Shown here: piece by piece, positions 45,444 through 57,274 of the stretch
Layout of the letters: each line of letters begins with the position of its first letter
Position numbering within the stretch: the first letter of the stretch is position 1
DNA from: Adineta steineri
Taxonomy: Eukaryota; Rotifera; Eurotatoria; Adinetida; Adinetidae
Length of the DNA: 64,000 nt
Reading direction: 5' to 3'
NCBI GenBank assembly: GCA_905250115.1
Contig: CAJNOI010000350.1
Location: 1 to 64,000 of the forward strand
Program-made: the position numbers and the translations under genes
Notes under the pieces: generated by a model
Told to the model about the DNA's origin: nothing
Databases searched by the model: none
Seen by the model: the letters and a program-made list of their open reading frames with translations, nothing else

Positions 45444-48400
45444 TTAGTACTCATTTTGAGAAATAGAAGCGTTCTGAATAGCTGCACGCTAAAATAAAAT
45501 AAAATCATGTAATAGAATAAAAGAAGAGCAAAAAAAAAAGAAATATTTTACCCATATATCTAAAATATCAGTAACAGTATGTTGAGTCGGCAATTGAAAC
45601 AAAAAGTAAACAAAATTTCGTGATATTGATTCAAAAAATGTATTGCCATCTATTAATAAAAAGAAAATCTTGAGTGTTATGTATGATGTGTTGAAAATCA
45701 TGATCTTTTAAGAAATTCATTTATCAATCAAACGATATAACTGATCTTTTTCGTGATCTTATAGAAGAGAATACACTACATATATATGGGATCTCCGAAA
45801 TTCATCAGTGTCATTACATATGTATAAAAATAGCTCCTCGTGACTATATTGAGGTACAGGGGCCTAGCGAGGTTCCGAAGCCAGGGAGGGCGCAACACCC
45901 TTTTTGCTTCAAACTAACACGTAACAGCCCTTGTTTTTGATTTTATTGACAAAAAAAAAACCAAAAATTTCCAAAGCAGGGAGGCGTGACACCCCACGCG
46001 CCTTCTACTCGCTACGCCCCTCAATGAGGGGTTTAGATTATAATATGCTTATTCTGACAATACTAAGTTAATTTGTCATATGCATTTCACACTAATCTTG
46101 TGTTGTTACAGTTAGCGAAAATCCACTGAACTTACGCTAGATCGCGCCTGAACTTTCGCCAATTAGCGAAGAGACAGTAAGCCATATATGTAAATATCTT
46201 ACAGTGGAGAATTTAGGGGGGGGCAGTCACTCCCATCGCCGCCCCCCCCCCTTCCGAATTTTTTTTTTATTTTTCACAGCAAAAATGAACGAAAAAATAG
46301 GTTCACACTACTTCGATTAGACTCAAAAAACAGCTTTTTAGCCAAAATCGTCTTCCCCTCCCCGGGTATCGCCCCTTCTAAAATCCTAGATCCGCCACTG
46401 ATATCTTACCTGAATTTTCGAGTCTATTTGGTGTTGTATTCATTGTTGTTGATACTAATGAAAGAATCTCAGGTGATACATTTGGATATTGTATTGTTAA
46501 TTTCATTTTTAATGGTGGAACAATAGGCATATTATTTTCAACAAAACGACATGTTAGTTCATAATCATGAATAAGTAAATCTTTATTTTTAAGTATTGAT
46601 GGCGATGATGATATTTTATCATACATAGGTTTTAATTCATATGAATATGTATTCGTTGATAAATGAGCAAATTCACTTTCAATTATATTAATTAATGATG
46701 TATCAGAATGAGTATTTGCTAATGGTGGATTTTGATCAATGATCTGTTTTGATTCGGAATCCAATCGTATAGTTCTAAAATTTTCATAGATAATAATTGA
46801 AATCATGTTAGTCTTAGAATTTTTGTTTTTACATACTTATGTGGTACACCATTAAGAACTTCACTTAATGGTTCTAAGAATCGTTTTGCAATATTAAATT
46901 TTAATGTTGGATCTTTATTTAAATAATCAACAATTGTACGTTGACATTGTTCAAAAATTCCATTTGATATTAAACGAGAATTATTTGTACTTGATGGTAC
47001 TGTTGTTGACGTATCATTAATTGGTGGCATCATAATTGGTCCAAGCATACGATCAACATGTTCTTTGAGACGACGTGCAGACATTAAATGTTCAGGAATA
47101 GGATTTCGAACAAAATTCGACATTTGATCTTGTAATTGACGATATTTAGCTACTTTATCATGTTGACCTAATGAAGAGAAATAAAGAATTTCAAAAACTT
47201 CATACTTTAAATGTACCGTCTTGTTGATATCGAGCAATTACTCGAGTCAGATGTAGAATACGTTCATTAAAGAATTTGAAGAGAAAATGCATTTCATCAT
47301 CAATCATTGCCGTTGGACTACCAGTATAATCTATAGGAAAAAAATAATGTTTTAGTATTTATTTGAAGTTTATTATATGTTCTTACTTATCATATTCATT
47401 GGTGATGCTTGTGGACGGTAAAGACTATTTTGTGGAGATTGGGCCATCATGTAACGTGCTAGTGGACTTTGTCCAGGTGGACCTATAGATGTTGGTTGTT
47501 GTTGTTGTTGTTGTTGCATCATACTTGGATGAGAATGAGGTGATACAACACTACCAGATGTTATCATTGGATCAGAACCTCTGTAAGAAAAATTTTGTTG
47601 AAAATCGAATAAGAAAAGGCTTTTTTCACTTACGGAGGTATTGGACTTGGCTGTTGTTGTATCGTAGCTTGAGCAGCAGATGCTGGTTGATTACGAACAT
47701 TTCGATTCATCTATAAAATGTTGGTTTTATTTAAATGTTTTTACATGATTTCATACATACGTTACGTAGTCTAACTTGTGCTGCATTTTGAACAGCATTC
47801 GATGGTTGTTTAGGTGGATTAGGACTAGTGAGAATATGTTGAAGAACTAAATAAAATATAATTTTAAATATGATGAATACAACAAAAAGAGATATTTACT
47901 TTCATCTTGACTACCAGATGATGATGATGATGGTTGAGGTAGTACTGAAGACGCTGCTGGTTGTTGTTGTTGTTGTTGTAATTGAGAAGAATTAGGTGAG
48001 TCTTGTTGTTGTTGTTGTTGGTTGAGATGATTCTGTTGACGTACTTGTTGAAGATGCTATACAATAAAAGTTAATCATCTTTTTGTTTTACAAAATTTTA
48101 AGAAGAAGACCATGCATATTAATTGTTTAAATCCTTATACTATTGAAGAATCTTTTATCCAGTCAAATAGATAAATCCTTTGGTGTCGGAGTTTTTTTAA
48201 AGAAATTCTTCACAAAGATATTTTGAATAGTTGACTGATTTTTCATGTTTTGTTGCTTTAGAGTATACATGATATTTCCTTAGGGTAGCTGATCATAAGG
48301 TAGTCGAGGATATAAATGTAGTCGTAAATGCATTATTAGTCTTTTTTAGGAAAACTTTCGTTTTTGCATACCAATATATATATAGTGTATAAATCGTTCT

Positions 48401-49637
48401 ACTCATCAAAAAGAATAAGACTATGCTACGTTCGATACATATCAGTAATATCATATTTAACACTTTCTTATATATATTTAAAGTAGATGTTGTCGATGAC
48501 ATCTCTGGATATTTATCGTTTAAATTGACTTTTTAATCGAGGTTTTAACAAACCTGAGCAAGTGTACGTTGTACTGGTGTTGGTGCTGTCGGTTGAGAAG
48601 GAAGAATAGTTGAAGCTTGCTGTTGTTGTTGTTGTTGTGGCATGTATTGAGATGGTGGAGGTGGCAATGGTTGTTGTTGTTGTTGTTGTTGTTGTTGTGG
48701 TCGCATTTGTGAGATTTGTAAACCAGGTTGCTGTTGCTGTTGCATTGTTGATGTCATTAGTTCTTGTTTGATTTGTTGTTGTTGCATTGTTGATGTCATC
48801 AATTCTTGTTTGATTTGTTGCTGTTGTTGCTGTTGTTGCTGCTGTTGCATGGAAAAATTTTGTATTGGTGCTCTTGGTTGAACATTAGATGGAGGAGCTT
48901 GCGGTTCTTGTTTAACACTTATCATAGATGTTGGTTGAACGTTTGATGATGGTTGCACTCTGTAGGAAGATTGAACTGTTGTTGGTGGTGGTGGTTGCTG
49001 TTGCAGTTGTTGTAGTGGTGGTTGTTGTTGTTGTTGAAGCATTCCAGCCATTTGGCTTTGTTGCGGCTGCATGTACATTTGTTGTTGGCCCTGTGAATTC
49101 ATCATCGTTTGTTGTTGCTGTGGCTGTGGCTGTTGAAGCATTGCAGTCATTTGTGTTTGTTGAGGTTGCATATACATTTGTTGTTGGTTTTGTGAATTTA
49201 TCATTGTTTGTTGTTGTTGTTGCTGCTGCTGTTGTAGCTGCTGTTGTTGTTGTTGTTGTTGCTGCTGTTGCTGCTGCTGCTGCTGTTGTTGTTGTTGTTG
49301 TTGTTGTTGTTGTATTTGCTGACTTCTCTGTTGTAGTAACAATTGAATCACTCGTTTATAAAGTGCCTAAAATAAAAAAATCTCCATTTCTGATAAACAA
49401 AAAAGAAATCAATTTACTAATTTTCCACCACTTCTATTATATGCAATATCATCAAAACGCACTGCCGAATCTCGATTACCACCAAAATGACTTGTTCTAA
49501 AAGAAATTTTTAGTTAAATATTGTTACGATTAAAAGTATAGATTATTTATTTACAGTCGTCCAATGAAGTTTTCTCTTTCGTTTATGCTGATCATTTGTT
49601 GATCATCGGATGTACCTGTACCATCTGTATTCATCAT
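45444..49637 (-). CDS. MED15: Mediator subunit 15 (MED15/ARC105)
   Basis: ATG at 49637 (MMNTDGTGTSDDQQM; the second ATG is also possible), TAA at 45444-45446. The N-terminal part matches the latter half of the KIX-like domain (YNRSGGKLALYKRVIQLLLQ). A very long Gln-rich region follows (pure CAA/CAG-type run at about 49200-49320, then QQ-rich repeats to ~47500). The C-terminal MED15 domain has FNERILHLTRVIARYQQDGH, ECQRTIVDYLNKDP-like QCQRTIVDYLNKDPTLKF, DYELTCRFVENNMPIVPPLK and the closing FESISRNFVYFLFQL and DILDIWRAAIQN helices. MED15 is a tail-module subunit that receives activators. The last intron carries two MITEs. GALNT ends 176 bp upstream on the same strand. Confidence 0.88.
45856..46022. 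mobile_element. hAT-like MITE, degraded
   Basis: Left end CAGGGGCCTAGCGAG, right end reversed GAGGGGCGTAGCGAG. GC-rich interior with GGGAGGGCGCAACACCC and GGGAGGCGTGACACCCC arms. Flanks ATTGAGGT (45848-45855) and AATGAGGG (46023-46030) agree at 6 of 8 bases, as an old 8-bp duplication would. It lies in the last MED15 intron. Confidence 0.6.
46202..46400. mobile_element. hAT-type MITE (199 bp) at a MED15 splice donor
   Basis: Left end CAGTGGAGAATTTAGG, right end reversed CAGTGGCGGATCTAGG. Perfect 8-bp direct repeat ATATCTTA at 46194-46201 and 46401-46408. The right copy overlaps the donor of the MED15 exon (CAG|GTAAGATAT read on the minus strand, GT at 46409-46408). The interior has G- and C-runs that could fold together. 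Confidence 0.85.
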
Positions 49638-49813
49638 CTTTATCTAAAACATATATAACATTTATGGAATTTTGATTTATTTCTTTGAGTGATGGTACAC
49701 CGGTGTCTGGTGTTATCTATATATAATAAAAAAATGAACAAAAAAACAGCACCAAACAAAAAAGACAAGTAAAGCATTAAGAATCATTTGAGCCGAATAA
49801 AAGAAAAGTATAT

Positions 49814-52672
49814 TTATGTGTTTGTTGAATTATTTAAACGCTTCTTCCAAAACCATTTTTGATATTGATTTGTTGCTTCACAACTTGACATAAATACATC
49901 TTTATCATTTCCTTGTGATAATTCAATACAAAAACCTGATGCATGTCTCAACATATCATCCTAAAAATTAAAAAAAATGTTTATTTATTTCTTTTCATTA
50001 TAGTTCTACTAAATCAAATCAATGTACTTCATATTTCCACATTTGATTTCCTTGCATTGAATGGCAAGAAAATGAGACAACTTTTCCTGGTTTCTTTAAT
50101 TCACCTTGTCCACCAGCATAATCTAGACATTTTTCTTCGCGACGAATCTCGAATGTTTTTGACATAAGAAAATATTGATTTCCACCTTGACCATGACATG
50201 GATAACCAATAATAGATTTATCACCATCTTCAAGTTCTTGTGAATCAATGCACACACTTGTTTTTGCACGACTTCGAATCTTAAATCAATAAAAAATAAC
50301 TGAGTATTTTCTTTTTTCTTTTGATAAGAAAAAAAATACGTTACCTCACCAAAATATAAACTTTCACCTGGAATAAACTGTTCAGGATAGACATTCTCAA
50401 GAAACCATTTGAATGATTTACACTGAAGACGTTCACGAATTTTGATTCGATCAGATACATCACCATAATCACCCTGAAAAAGACAAACAAAAGAAAAGAT
50501 TGAAATTCTTGTAAGATACATATAAATAATCGTAGGCATGTAACCACAAAATTTCTTTATACATTCTTTTCTATTAATTATGCATAAAAATACGTGATGT
50601 TTATATTCTATGCTACATATTTTCGAGAATTGATGATTCTCTACACTTATCCATAGCTCACTCAAATATTTCAATACAAAAATAAATACTTACAAGATTA
50701 TTCGAAATTCTTTCATAATAATATTTCTACAATAATAAAAACAAAGGATAGTATAATTTGTTTGTTAAATTTATTAGATTGTTTTTACTTTATAATCATC
50801 AAGCCAAACTTCAGCAAGCCGAACCGTATTCTTTTTAACAACATTAACATTACTAGGCCATTGATATGGTGAACGCTTTCGAAAAATATGACCGACATGT
50901 GAACATGGTGCACACAAAAGTTCACCACCGCATTGCCAAACCTATATCAAACATAAAACATATATTTATTTATTTTGATCTTTCTCTTTCCTTATTTACC
51001 TTGAAAGAAAGTTCAAGATTTTCACCACCCCAAATATCCATGCCTGGATCATACATACCAAGTTGATCAAACCAATCTCGATCAATAGCAAATAAACCAC
51101 CAGCCATTGTTGGACTCCTGTAGACATTAGAACTTTATATTGTCTATATACATTTTTTGTTTTGTATATACCTGATTGGATCGGTCTTTTTTTGTCTTCT
51201 TTTCATTTCTCGTTCAGGTGTAACATGCCAATTAAAAATAAGATTCCAATCAAACCCGCCTACTTGTATATTTTGTATTGGTGTACCAATTAACTGGAAT
51301 GTCGAGTCATCAATAATTTCAATTAATGGAACAACAGCTACTTTTGGATTTCGTGCAATTGGATCTAAGAGTGGTTCAAGCCAACCTACATATAGAAATA
51401 AGTAAATAAATATAGAATAAAGATGTATATACTGGCTAAACAATGTCGATTAGATAATAAGTCGAAATTAAGCGAGAAATTTAACGTTTTTGTTAGTGTC
51501 ATTCTTCTGTTTGTTTCTCATGCTCTACGTTCTCAATATCAACGTACCTATATAAGATGAAACTATAGATATTATTATGGAATAATTCCAAAAATAAGTC
51601 TTAACAGTTTGCTAATAACTAACTATAACAGAATAAAAAAAACATCAAAATTCGATATTAGTTTTTGTTTTTTATAAGTACATCATAAACAAGTATGTCA
51701 AAGAAACTTTGATTTTTCTAAATGCTTTTCTTACCTTCGGCACATTCACAATGTGAATCCAAAAATATCAAAACTTTTCCTTTTGCAACAACAGCACCTT
51801 TCAGACGAGCACGTATAAGACCTTCACGTTTATCTGTACGAACTAATCGAACATTTTTTATTGATTTAATATCATCACCAAGTGCTTGTTTCAAATGTAC
51901 TAATTAAAAAAAAGAGATCAAATTAGATTATTCGAGTTCAAATATCTCTTTGACTTACCGATAACGCACCTTTATCAGAAAAATCATCAACAAGTATCAC
52001 TTCTTTTAGTAGATGAGGTGGTGAACGATCAATAACAGACCAAACTGTACGTAATAATGCCGAACGTGCTTCATTATGAAATATAATAATAACCGATGTA
52101 TCTGGTAAATTTGGATGAAAATCAACTTTTTTACATCTAAATCAAAAATTATTTTTTTACTTTTGGAAAATGAAATGAAATTTTCATTACTCAGGATCAC
52201 GTATATCTGCTAAGTTTCTTCTCAATGAAATCATATCACTAACATATTGATTAAATGCATTATTTTGCCATCCATCATCATATTTTTTTCTTTCTTCTTT
52301 TGATAATTTATCTTTATCAATACGAACTGCATTACCCATTTCACCTGGTCCACCAGTTTTAGGATCATTATGCCCATTATTCATATCAGGTGCAACAACT
52401 TGTACTTGACCACTCATATTACGTGCTTGTTCAACTGCTCGAAGGCGTTCTTCTGGTGGATGATCATTATCAACTTTTGATTTAAATGGTAAAACACCAA
52501 TAATACGATCAACTAACGATGGTGGTGCAGTTCTATCGACTACATTTATTTGCATATCATTATTTGATTGAGATAACGAATCAGTACGAAAAGTAAATAA
52601 AACAATAGCACCAAGCCATATTGTTAAAATTAGCAATATATATTTAGCATAACCTCGTCGACGTATCGGCAT
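49814..52672 (-). CDS. Polypeptide N-acetylgalactosaminyltransferase (GALNT)
   Basis: Start [20 protein letters not shown] at 52672: a short cytosolic tail and type II signal anchor (residues ~11-27), then a stem. GT27/GT2 domain: [31 protein letters not shown], and the Mn-binding D-x-H in [18 protein letters not shown]. Gal/GalNAc-T motif: [37 protein letters not shown] and CSHVGHIFR. The C-terminal ricin-type lectin domain has [10 protein letters not shown]...[20 protein letters not shown] and [11 protein letters not shown], ending NNSTNT, TAA at 49814-49816. It adds the first GalNAc of mucin-type O-glycans in the Golgi. About 650 residues, a normal length. All catalytic residues I can check are intact. 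Confidence 0.95.
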
Positions 52673-53726
52673 GATTTGGATAATAAATGAATATACTATT
52701 TAGAAAAAAGTATGCTCCTGAAGTAACATTATATGTGATGAGATTAAATATTTCTTTTGGTTGAAAATGTTCTGTTCTGTTCTCTTCCGTAAAGTTGACA
52801 ATTCCATAGAATATATTCTATGGATTGAAGTGCATAGATGAGTAGAATATATAATAGAAATTGTTGACAAATAGAGATGTTTGAATATAGTCACAATAAT
52901 ATTTTGAAGTGTTTCTTTCTTTTTCTTCATGGACAAAAATATTATGATGTGATGTTTGAAGGTAGAATGAGAAACGTTAAAGAATTTATACGGATGTTAT
53001 TTACATTAATAAAATATGTTTCAATTTAATTAAAAATTAAATTATTAATCAACATCATGATTTCTTCATTACAATATGGTTTCAATTTGATAGAAATCTA
53101 TTCACGCATGCTAATACGGGAATATCAAGATATAAAATGTAAAGATAATTAAAAATCTATCCATATCGATATGTGCTGATCAGTAATCTAAATATTTCTT
53201 TTATCAAAATTGAAGCGAAGTTATTGTTCTCATAAGAATTATTTTAGTTTCTTTTATGTTAATCAATTTCGTAGTGACTTTCGAACATATGTGTCATCAT
53301 ATCTGTCTGAGTTATAGTGACATTGGTATGCAAGGATAGTCAAGGTTTCTTTAACACGATAGAAGGCTACGAGACATGACTCAATATTAAATACATATTG
53401 TAAAATAATTATAACAAAAACTTTTCTTTTGCATTAATCTTTATATCAATATTGAATTTGTAGTCCTATTGATATTTTGTTGTTTGTCTTAATCATAATA
53501 ATTTCATTAAATATTAATTTCAACACGGATTTACTCTGTAATTCAAATGACACATACAAAAAAACTGACAATGACTTTCATTACAAAGAAACAAAAAAAA
53601 CAAACCAATACAAAGTACCATTGTTCATATATACATATATTCACATATTTTTTTTTTTAGTTTTTTTTATTTCTCTTCAAATACAGATTGTTGTATCTGA
53701 CATGATGTTTTCTTGTATAAATACAT
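52673..53726. other. Intergenic region
   Basis: 1.05 kb upstream of GALNT and downstream of the zinc-knuckle gene. AT-rich. A short palindromic word ATAGAATATATTCTAT is at 52806-52821. No gene seen; ORFs here are low complexity. Confidence 0.5.
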
Positions 53727-55106
53727 TTATTCCTTTTTGTTTGTTTCATTTTTAATATTACTAGAATTCAATTGATTTTCATTCATCTGTTCGGTATAAT
53801 GTCGTTTACAATACGATAGTTTTTTTGCTCGTTTTGAACATTGTTCATATATACATAATGGACGCCAATGACCAATACCATCATATTGTTCACGATAACC
53901 ACGTTTATTTAAACGAATTTCATTTCGTACATGAAATAGTGTTTGAGATTGATCAGATAATGATGATGTAGATGTATAGAGATAGGATGGTGGCGGCATA
54001 GGAATTTGAGAAACAGCTTGTAAATGATGATAATGTGATTGATGAAAAAGAAGATTTGATGATAAAATACTGTCAGAATTTATAGATGTAGCTATTGAAT
54101 TAGATAATAATGATGTTGATGGAACTTGAGTAGGAGTTGTTGATAATAAAGACTTTTGTTTCTGTTCAGTATAATGCTAAATAAAGAAGAAAAAAATCAT
54201 TATAAAAACGAAGTCTAATAGAGATGCGCAGTTTCAGCACCGCAGTATTAACACCGGGTTCACTGATGCTGTAGATTCATCGATACCGACGAGTGTGGGT
54301 GAATTGACGGCATCAGTGAAACCGGTGTGAGTGCTGACAGTGACAGCTTTTGCACTGAAATTGCGTAATCCTAAAGTCTATATATCGCTAATCTCGATTT
54401 ATCAGATAATCTAACTTGGCATTAAAATAGAAGTTATGAGTAGAGATGTGCAATGGACCAAAAAATGTTTTTTAGTCCCGGTCAAAAATTTGCTTACTAT
54501 TTCATCAACTTTATAGTTAAATTATTGTTTAACTACGCATTTTGAAGAGAAATGTTTGCTCTTTCTGCCTGTATATTTTAAAATATTCCACTGACCATCG
54601 TTATCAAATAATTCAGGAAATATAATGACCGGGACCAGTTTGGTTCCGGTCCCGGTCGATCTTGACGCCATTTTCTCCGTCTATCATAATCACTCAGTGT
54701 TCGCGATAGTCTTATTCTATAGAGAAAACATTTTTCTATAAACGTATTATTCGAAACTTTATTACGCTTTTAGACAACAGAGATATGTCCAATTCTATTA
54801 CCGGGACTAGAATTGACCATGCTCATCTCTAATGGTGGCTCATAACTTATGAGCCACCATATGTGAGGCTCATTCGAAGGAACAATTGCCTAACGCTCAA
54901 CTCTGACATAATATATCTTCATTTTTTTCTCGTTAATCTTGAGGGTGGGTTTATTTTAAGCTTACTCGTTTACACCAATTAAGTACTTTTGCTCGTTTCA
55001 TACATCCTTCGATAACACATAATTTTCGCCAATATTTTTTTCCATCAAATCTTTCGAAATAACCTTTTTTATTCCATCGAATTTCATCACGTTGGTGAAA
55101 AGACAT
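53727..55106 (-). CDS. Protein with two C-x4-C-x9-C-x2-H zinc-knuckle-like motifs
   Basis: Two exons, ATG at 55106 (MSFHQRDEIRWNKKGYFERF), stop TAA at 53727-53729, about 200 residues. Two similar blocks are visible: EIRWNKKGYFERFDGKKYW plus LCVIEGCMKRAKVLNWCKRH, and EIRLNKRGYREQYDGIGHW plus LCIYEQCSKRAKKLSYCKRH. Each ends in C-x4-C-x9-C-x2-H followed by YTEQ. The spacing resembles the short CxxxxC..CxxH knuckles found in some plant WRKY-associated and algal EsV-1-7 proteins, but I would not assign it to either. Basic KR residues suggest nucleic-acid binding. The linker is Ser/His-rich. The ~790-bp intron between exons is full of small transposons. Confidence 0.65.
54219..54375. mobile_element. 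Fold-back MITE in the zinc-knuckle gene intron
   Basis: The left half has TAGAGATGCGCAGTTTCAG and ACACCGGGTTCACTGATGCT. The right half reversed has ATTACGCAATTTCAG and ACACCGGTTTCACTGATGCC, so the segment folds on itself almost end to end around 54290. No coding potential. Boundaries are approximate. TAGAGATG-type ends occur in hAT elements. Confidence 0.6.
54441..54831. mobile_element. Second hAT-like MITE in the same intron
   Basis: Left end TAGAGATGTGCAATGG...TAGTCCCGGTCAAAA, right end reversed TAGAGATGAGCATGGTCAAT...CTAGTCCCGGTAAT. Internal GGGACCAG/CTGGTCCC-type words (GACCGGGACCAGTTTGG, TCCGGTCCCGGTC). I do not find a matching 8-bp target duplication. Confidence 0.6.
54832..54860. repeat. 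29-bp palindrome
   Basis: ATGGTGGCTCATAA and TTATGAGCCACCAT are perfect 14-bp arms around one C, directly abutting the MITE above. Confidence 0.75.
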
Positions 55107-55276
55107 TAGAAAAAACAATACAATCTAAAAATTAGAATATTAAAATTATTATTTTATTAGTACTTAGTATAAAAATTGCGGAGATTTGTTTTTAAAAAAA
55201 AATTCAATATAAACAAAATACAAAATGAGATCACTATTGCTGATAGAATATTATGAAAGACGTTCGAAATTTATAT

Positions 55277-56952
55277 TTAAATCGTAGGAGATTGAAGTTC
55301 TTCTTCAAAATCAGTTGGATCATCGTTAATATAATGTCCGGAATCAATTTGTGTACTAACACGACGTGGTACTTTAGAAAAAGAACCATGCTGACGCTTA
55401 TAATCAGCTGTTTGTTCAGCTAAACGGTTTGCAATGGAATATTGTGGAATGCTTAAATGAGATACTAAAAAACAAGACTAAATTTTAAAATAAAGAATAA
55501 AAATATATATATCTTACTATAACCAAGACCTTGAAGAAAAAGTCGAATAGATTCAGCAAGTTTTGCTGGTTGTTCATCTAATACAGCTCCACTACAATCA
55601 CTAAATTCAACATAGGACGTCATAGCTGAATCACATTGATTATTTGTATCGATAACATCATCTTTATGTGGTGATGAAGATCCTGTTATATTAATAACTG
55701 AGCATCTATAATAAAAAAAAATTAAAATTATTTAATTTTTTTATGATATTCAACATACTGTAAACTTTGAGATGGATTCATTTTCTTATTCGATTGTGTA
55801 ATTAGAATAGCTGTACGTCTAATTCAAAATAAATAAAAATCAATTTTTATTCAAATCTCTATCATCATACTTTAAATATGAATTAAGAAGTTTAATCACA
55901 TTTCTAACATTACAATTATTTTCTAAATGATCTCGAAGATCATTAGCTAATTCATATTGTGATGATTCACTTGTCTAAATTTAAGAAAATTCGAATCGAT
56001 TAAAATAATCTAAATATACTTACAGAGCCTATAAGATGCCATATCAAATAATTCAATAATGATTCAGTCCATCGTTGTTCTGGTATATCTTTTGTTGGCC
56101 ACTGAAAAGAAAATACAGAATAGATAATTAAAATTATTTTCAAGAAAATAAATACTTTAAGAGAAAAACCTTCGAGCCATCCAACACCACGTGTACTACA
56201 ATTAACCAAAATAAGACCATTGATTTTTGATGAATATTTCAATGCAAAACGAACTAAAATATTTGCACCAAGACCAACACCGAATCCAATAGCTGATTTA
56301 ATACTAAAAATAAAAAATATTGATATAGTTGAATCCGAAATACAGGTCAAAAATTAATTAACGACAAGATCTCAAAGAAAAACTATACTTTAGTTCGGAA
56401 TATTGATAACATACTTTAAATAATCAAATACATCATTAACTGTGTCTGCTAATTGATCTAACGTAGGATAAATCGATCTATATAAACAAAACAAGAATAT
56501 GAAATATAAGAGAGAGAGAGAATAAATTCATACGCAGTTGGTAATGGATTAGCAATATCTTCTTGTCCTGGTGCATTAATATGATAAATAGTAAAATGTG
56601 CTGTAATCGGTATCATGTCTGGCATAGCAAAAAAATCATGAAATTGTGATGCAGCTAGACGAAAAGATTTTTATATTTATTCAATAAATATTGAAAAGTA
56701 TATACAATTATGTCCTAGATCATGATAAGTAACGATTGCTGTACGATTAGGTAAACCTTGTTGTGTTACTGAAACATAACCATGTTTAGTTGTAATTGGA
56801 ATTATCTATATAGACAAATAAACTAATTAGGATGATGATATTATATTTTTAATAGTTAGCGAATAAACCTTTGGAGTGGTTAATGTATTATCATAAAGAT
56901 TATTCCTAAGTAATCGACCTTCGGTATCAGCCGATAAATCTTCCTTCATCAT
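55277..56952 (-). CDS. NDRG: NDRG-family alpha/beta-hydrolase-fold protein
   Basis: About 350 residues in many short exons. MMKEDLSADTEGRLL starts at 56952, directly after a 3' splice site (aattttag); TAA at 55277-55279. Family marks: GYVSVTQQGLPNRTAIVTYH, DLGHNAASQFHDFFAMPDM, INAPGQEDIANPLPT, SIYPTLDQLADTVNDVFDYL, then IGFGVGLGANILVRFALKYS at the nucleophile elbow, where the catalytic Ser is absent as in all NDRG proteins, and GLILVNCSTRGVGWLEGF. The cap and C-terminal part contain LLNSYLKRT and DCSGAVLDEQPAKLAESIRL. The tail is phospho-type (HGSFSKVPRRVST). NDRGs are non-enzymatic stress and differentiation proteins. Confidence 0.9.
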
Positions 56953-57274
56953 CTAAAATTACGAGTAATAGTACGTGTTATTTATAATAATAGAAGAAGA
57001 GCACGAGACAAAAAAAACCAGAGCAGAGACATCATCATCATCAAATGAGAAGGAAAGAAAGGTGAAAAGGTGAACTAAAGAGTATGTGAGAGAGAGAAAA
57101 AAAAACATGTACGCATATATAAGATGATTGAGCGAGCATGAGTAAGAAGAAAAAATGAACAACTAATAGGATTTATATTAGAAAATATTTTATTCGATAT
57201 CTCACGCCATCTTTCGATTCAATTTATACGAAAAGAAAATTGGACGGAATCATATACATATTTATAAATCTAAA

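Noticed and set aside
48928..49500. Plus-strand open frame rich in Val and Ala
   Set aside because: It is the antisense of the MED15 CAA/CAG glutamine repeats (GTT/TTG/GCT); no independent support.
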